A stretch of 64,000 nucleotides of DNA. Origin: Geoglobus ahangari. GTDB lineage: Archaea; Halobacteriota; Archaeoglobi; Archaeoglobales; Archaeoglobaceae. The translations under genes were made by a program, and so were the position numbers. The first letter of the stretch is position 1; every line of letters begins with the position of its first letter. Below the pieces are notes generated by a model. The model was not told the origin of the DNA and did not search any database. It saw only the letters and a program-made list of their open reading frames with translations. The DNA lies in the NCBI RefSeq assembly GCF_001006045.1, contig NZ_CP011267.1, positions 1,612,001-1,676,000 on the forward strand, written 5' to 3'. Shown here piece by piece: positions 63,947-64,000 of the stretch.

Positions 63947-64000
63947 ATGATGGTTGAGCTTGTTTACGACTCCAAGGTCGTCAGAGAGCCAATACTCACG
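63947..64000 (+). CDS. NIL-domain ferredoxin-like protein, N-terminal part
   Basis: The window ends 54 bases into this gene. The visible MMVELVYDSKVVREPILT matches the start of NIL domains. MA1822-type proteins join a NIL domain to [4Fe-4S] clusters and give electrons to the COG1900 partner. GAGGTG six bases upstream favours ATG 63947 over ATG 63941, which overlaps the preceding stop by one base. Confidence 0.8.
   Translation, partial: MMVELVYDSKVVREPILT

Overview
The window looks like chromosome from a hyperthermophilic euryarchaeon, most probably of the Archaeoglobales. Four things suggest this. The regulator, Cdc48 and Hsp20 genes at 45,468-49,094 are arranged as in the Archaeoglobus heat-shock operon, with a CTAAC-N5-GTTAG operator. 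F420 biosynthesis (CofD), archaeosortase and archaeal phospholipid genes are present. Arginine is mostly encoded by AGG/AGA. Many first genes start 24-28 bases after a TATA box, so they are probably leaderless. The base composition would suit Geoglobus, but that is a guess from composition and context.

Region by region: 1-4.8 kb holds a mevalonate-entry operon (COG1709-type regulator, HMG-CoA synthase, thiolase-like protein with Asp in place of the usual Cys, DUF35 protein), an endonuclease IV-like gene and a small regulator. 4.8-9.7 kb holds valS, an FAH-family hydrolase, cofD and a bacterio-opsin-activator-type regulator. 9.7-18.2 kb holds tRNA-Asp, a VapBC pair, a rhodanese lipoprotein, acetyl-CoA synthetase, an aconitase-family enzyme, a DRG GTPase, a first Hsp20, a phosphohexomutase and a lone response regulator. 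18.2-25.1 kb is the most unusual part. It has a possible eS26 zinc-ribbon protein, a tightly overlapping operon for a coenzyme-M-type pathway (cysteate synthase-like, sulfopyruvate decarboxylase, DUF3834), a 736-base AT-rich gap, and a methanogenesis-marker-11-like plus radical SAM pair.

25-33.9 kb holds thioredoxin reductase, an ADP-ribosylglycohydrolase, initiator tRNA, a frameshifted KaiC-like ATPase with a Roadblock protein, an AT-rich block (unknown 445-residue protein, UbiA prenyltransferase, 25-residue peptide), and a TFS-Nudix-PHP group. 33.9-45.4 kb holds archaeosortase with Psd and PssA, leuS, an NfeD protease, glutamate dehydrogenase, a site-2 protease, a TraB-family protein, aIF1, DUF63 and SpoIIM-like membrane proteins. 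45.4-49.1 kb is the heat-shock operon. 49.2-54.8 kb holds two toxin-antitoxin pairs, two microprotein genes, MBL-fold and VUT-family proteins, a SPASM radical SAM protein, a phosphoesterase and a ferredoxin. 54.9-64 kb holds an Era-like GTPase operon, an RCK-DHH protein, a four-subunit flavin dehydrogenase, and a COG1900/CBS sulfur-transfer protein with the start of its NIL-domain partner.

The strongest leads are the coenzyme-M-type module in a window without methyl-coenzyme M reductase genes, the Asp-for-Cys thiolase, the eS26-like protein, and three promoter- or ribosome-site-supported peptides of 21-28 residues next to possible modifying or membrane enzymes. All family names come from reading motifs by eye; no searches were run.
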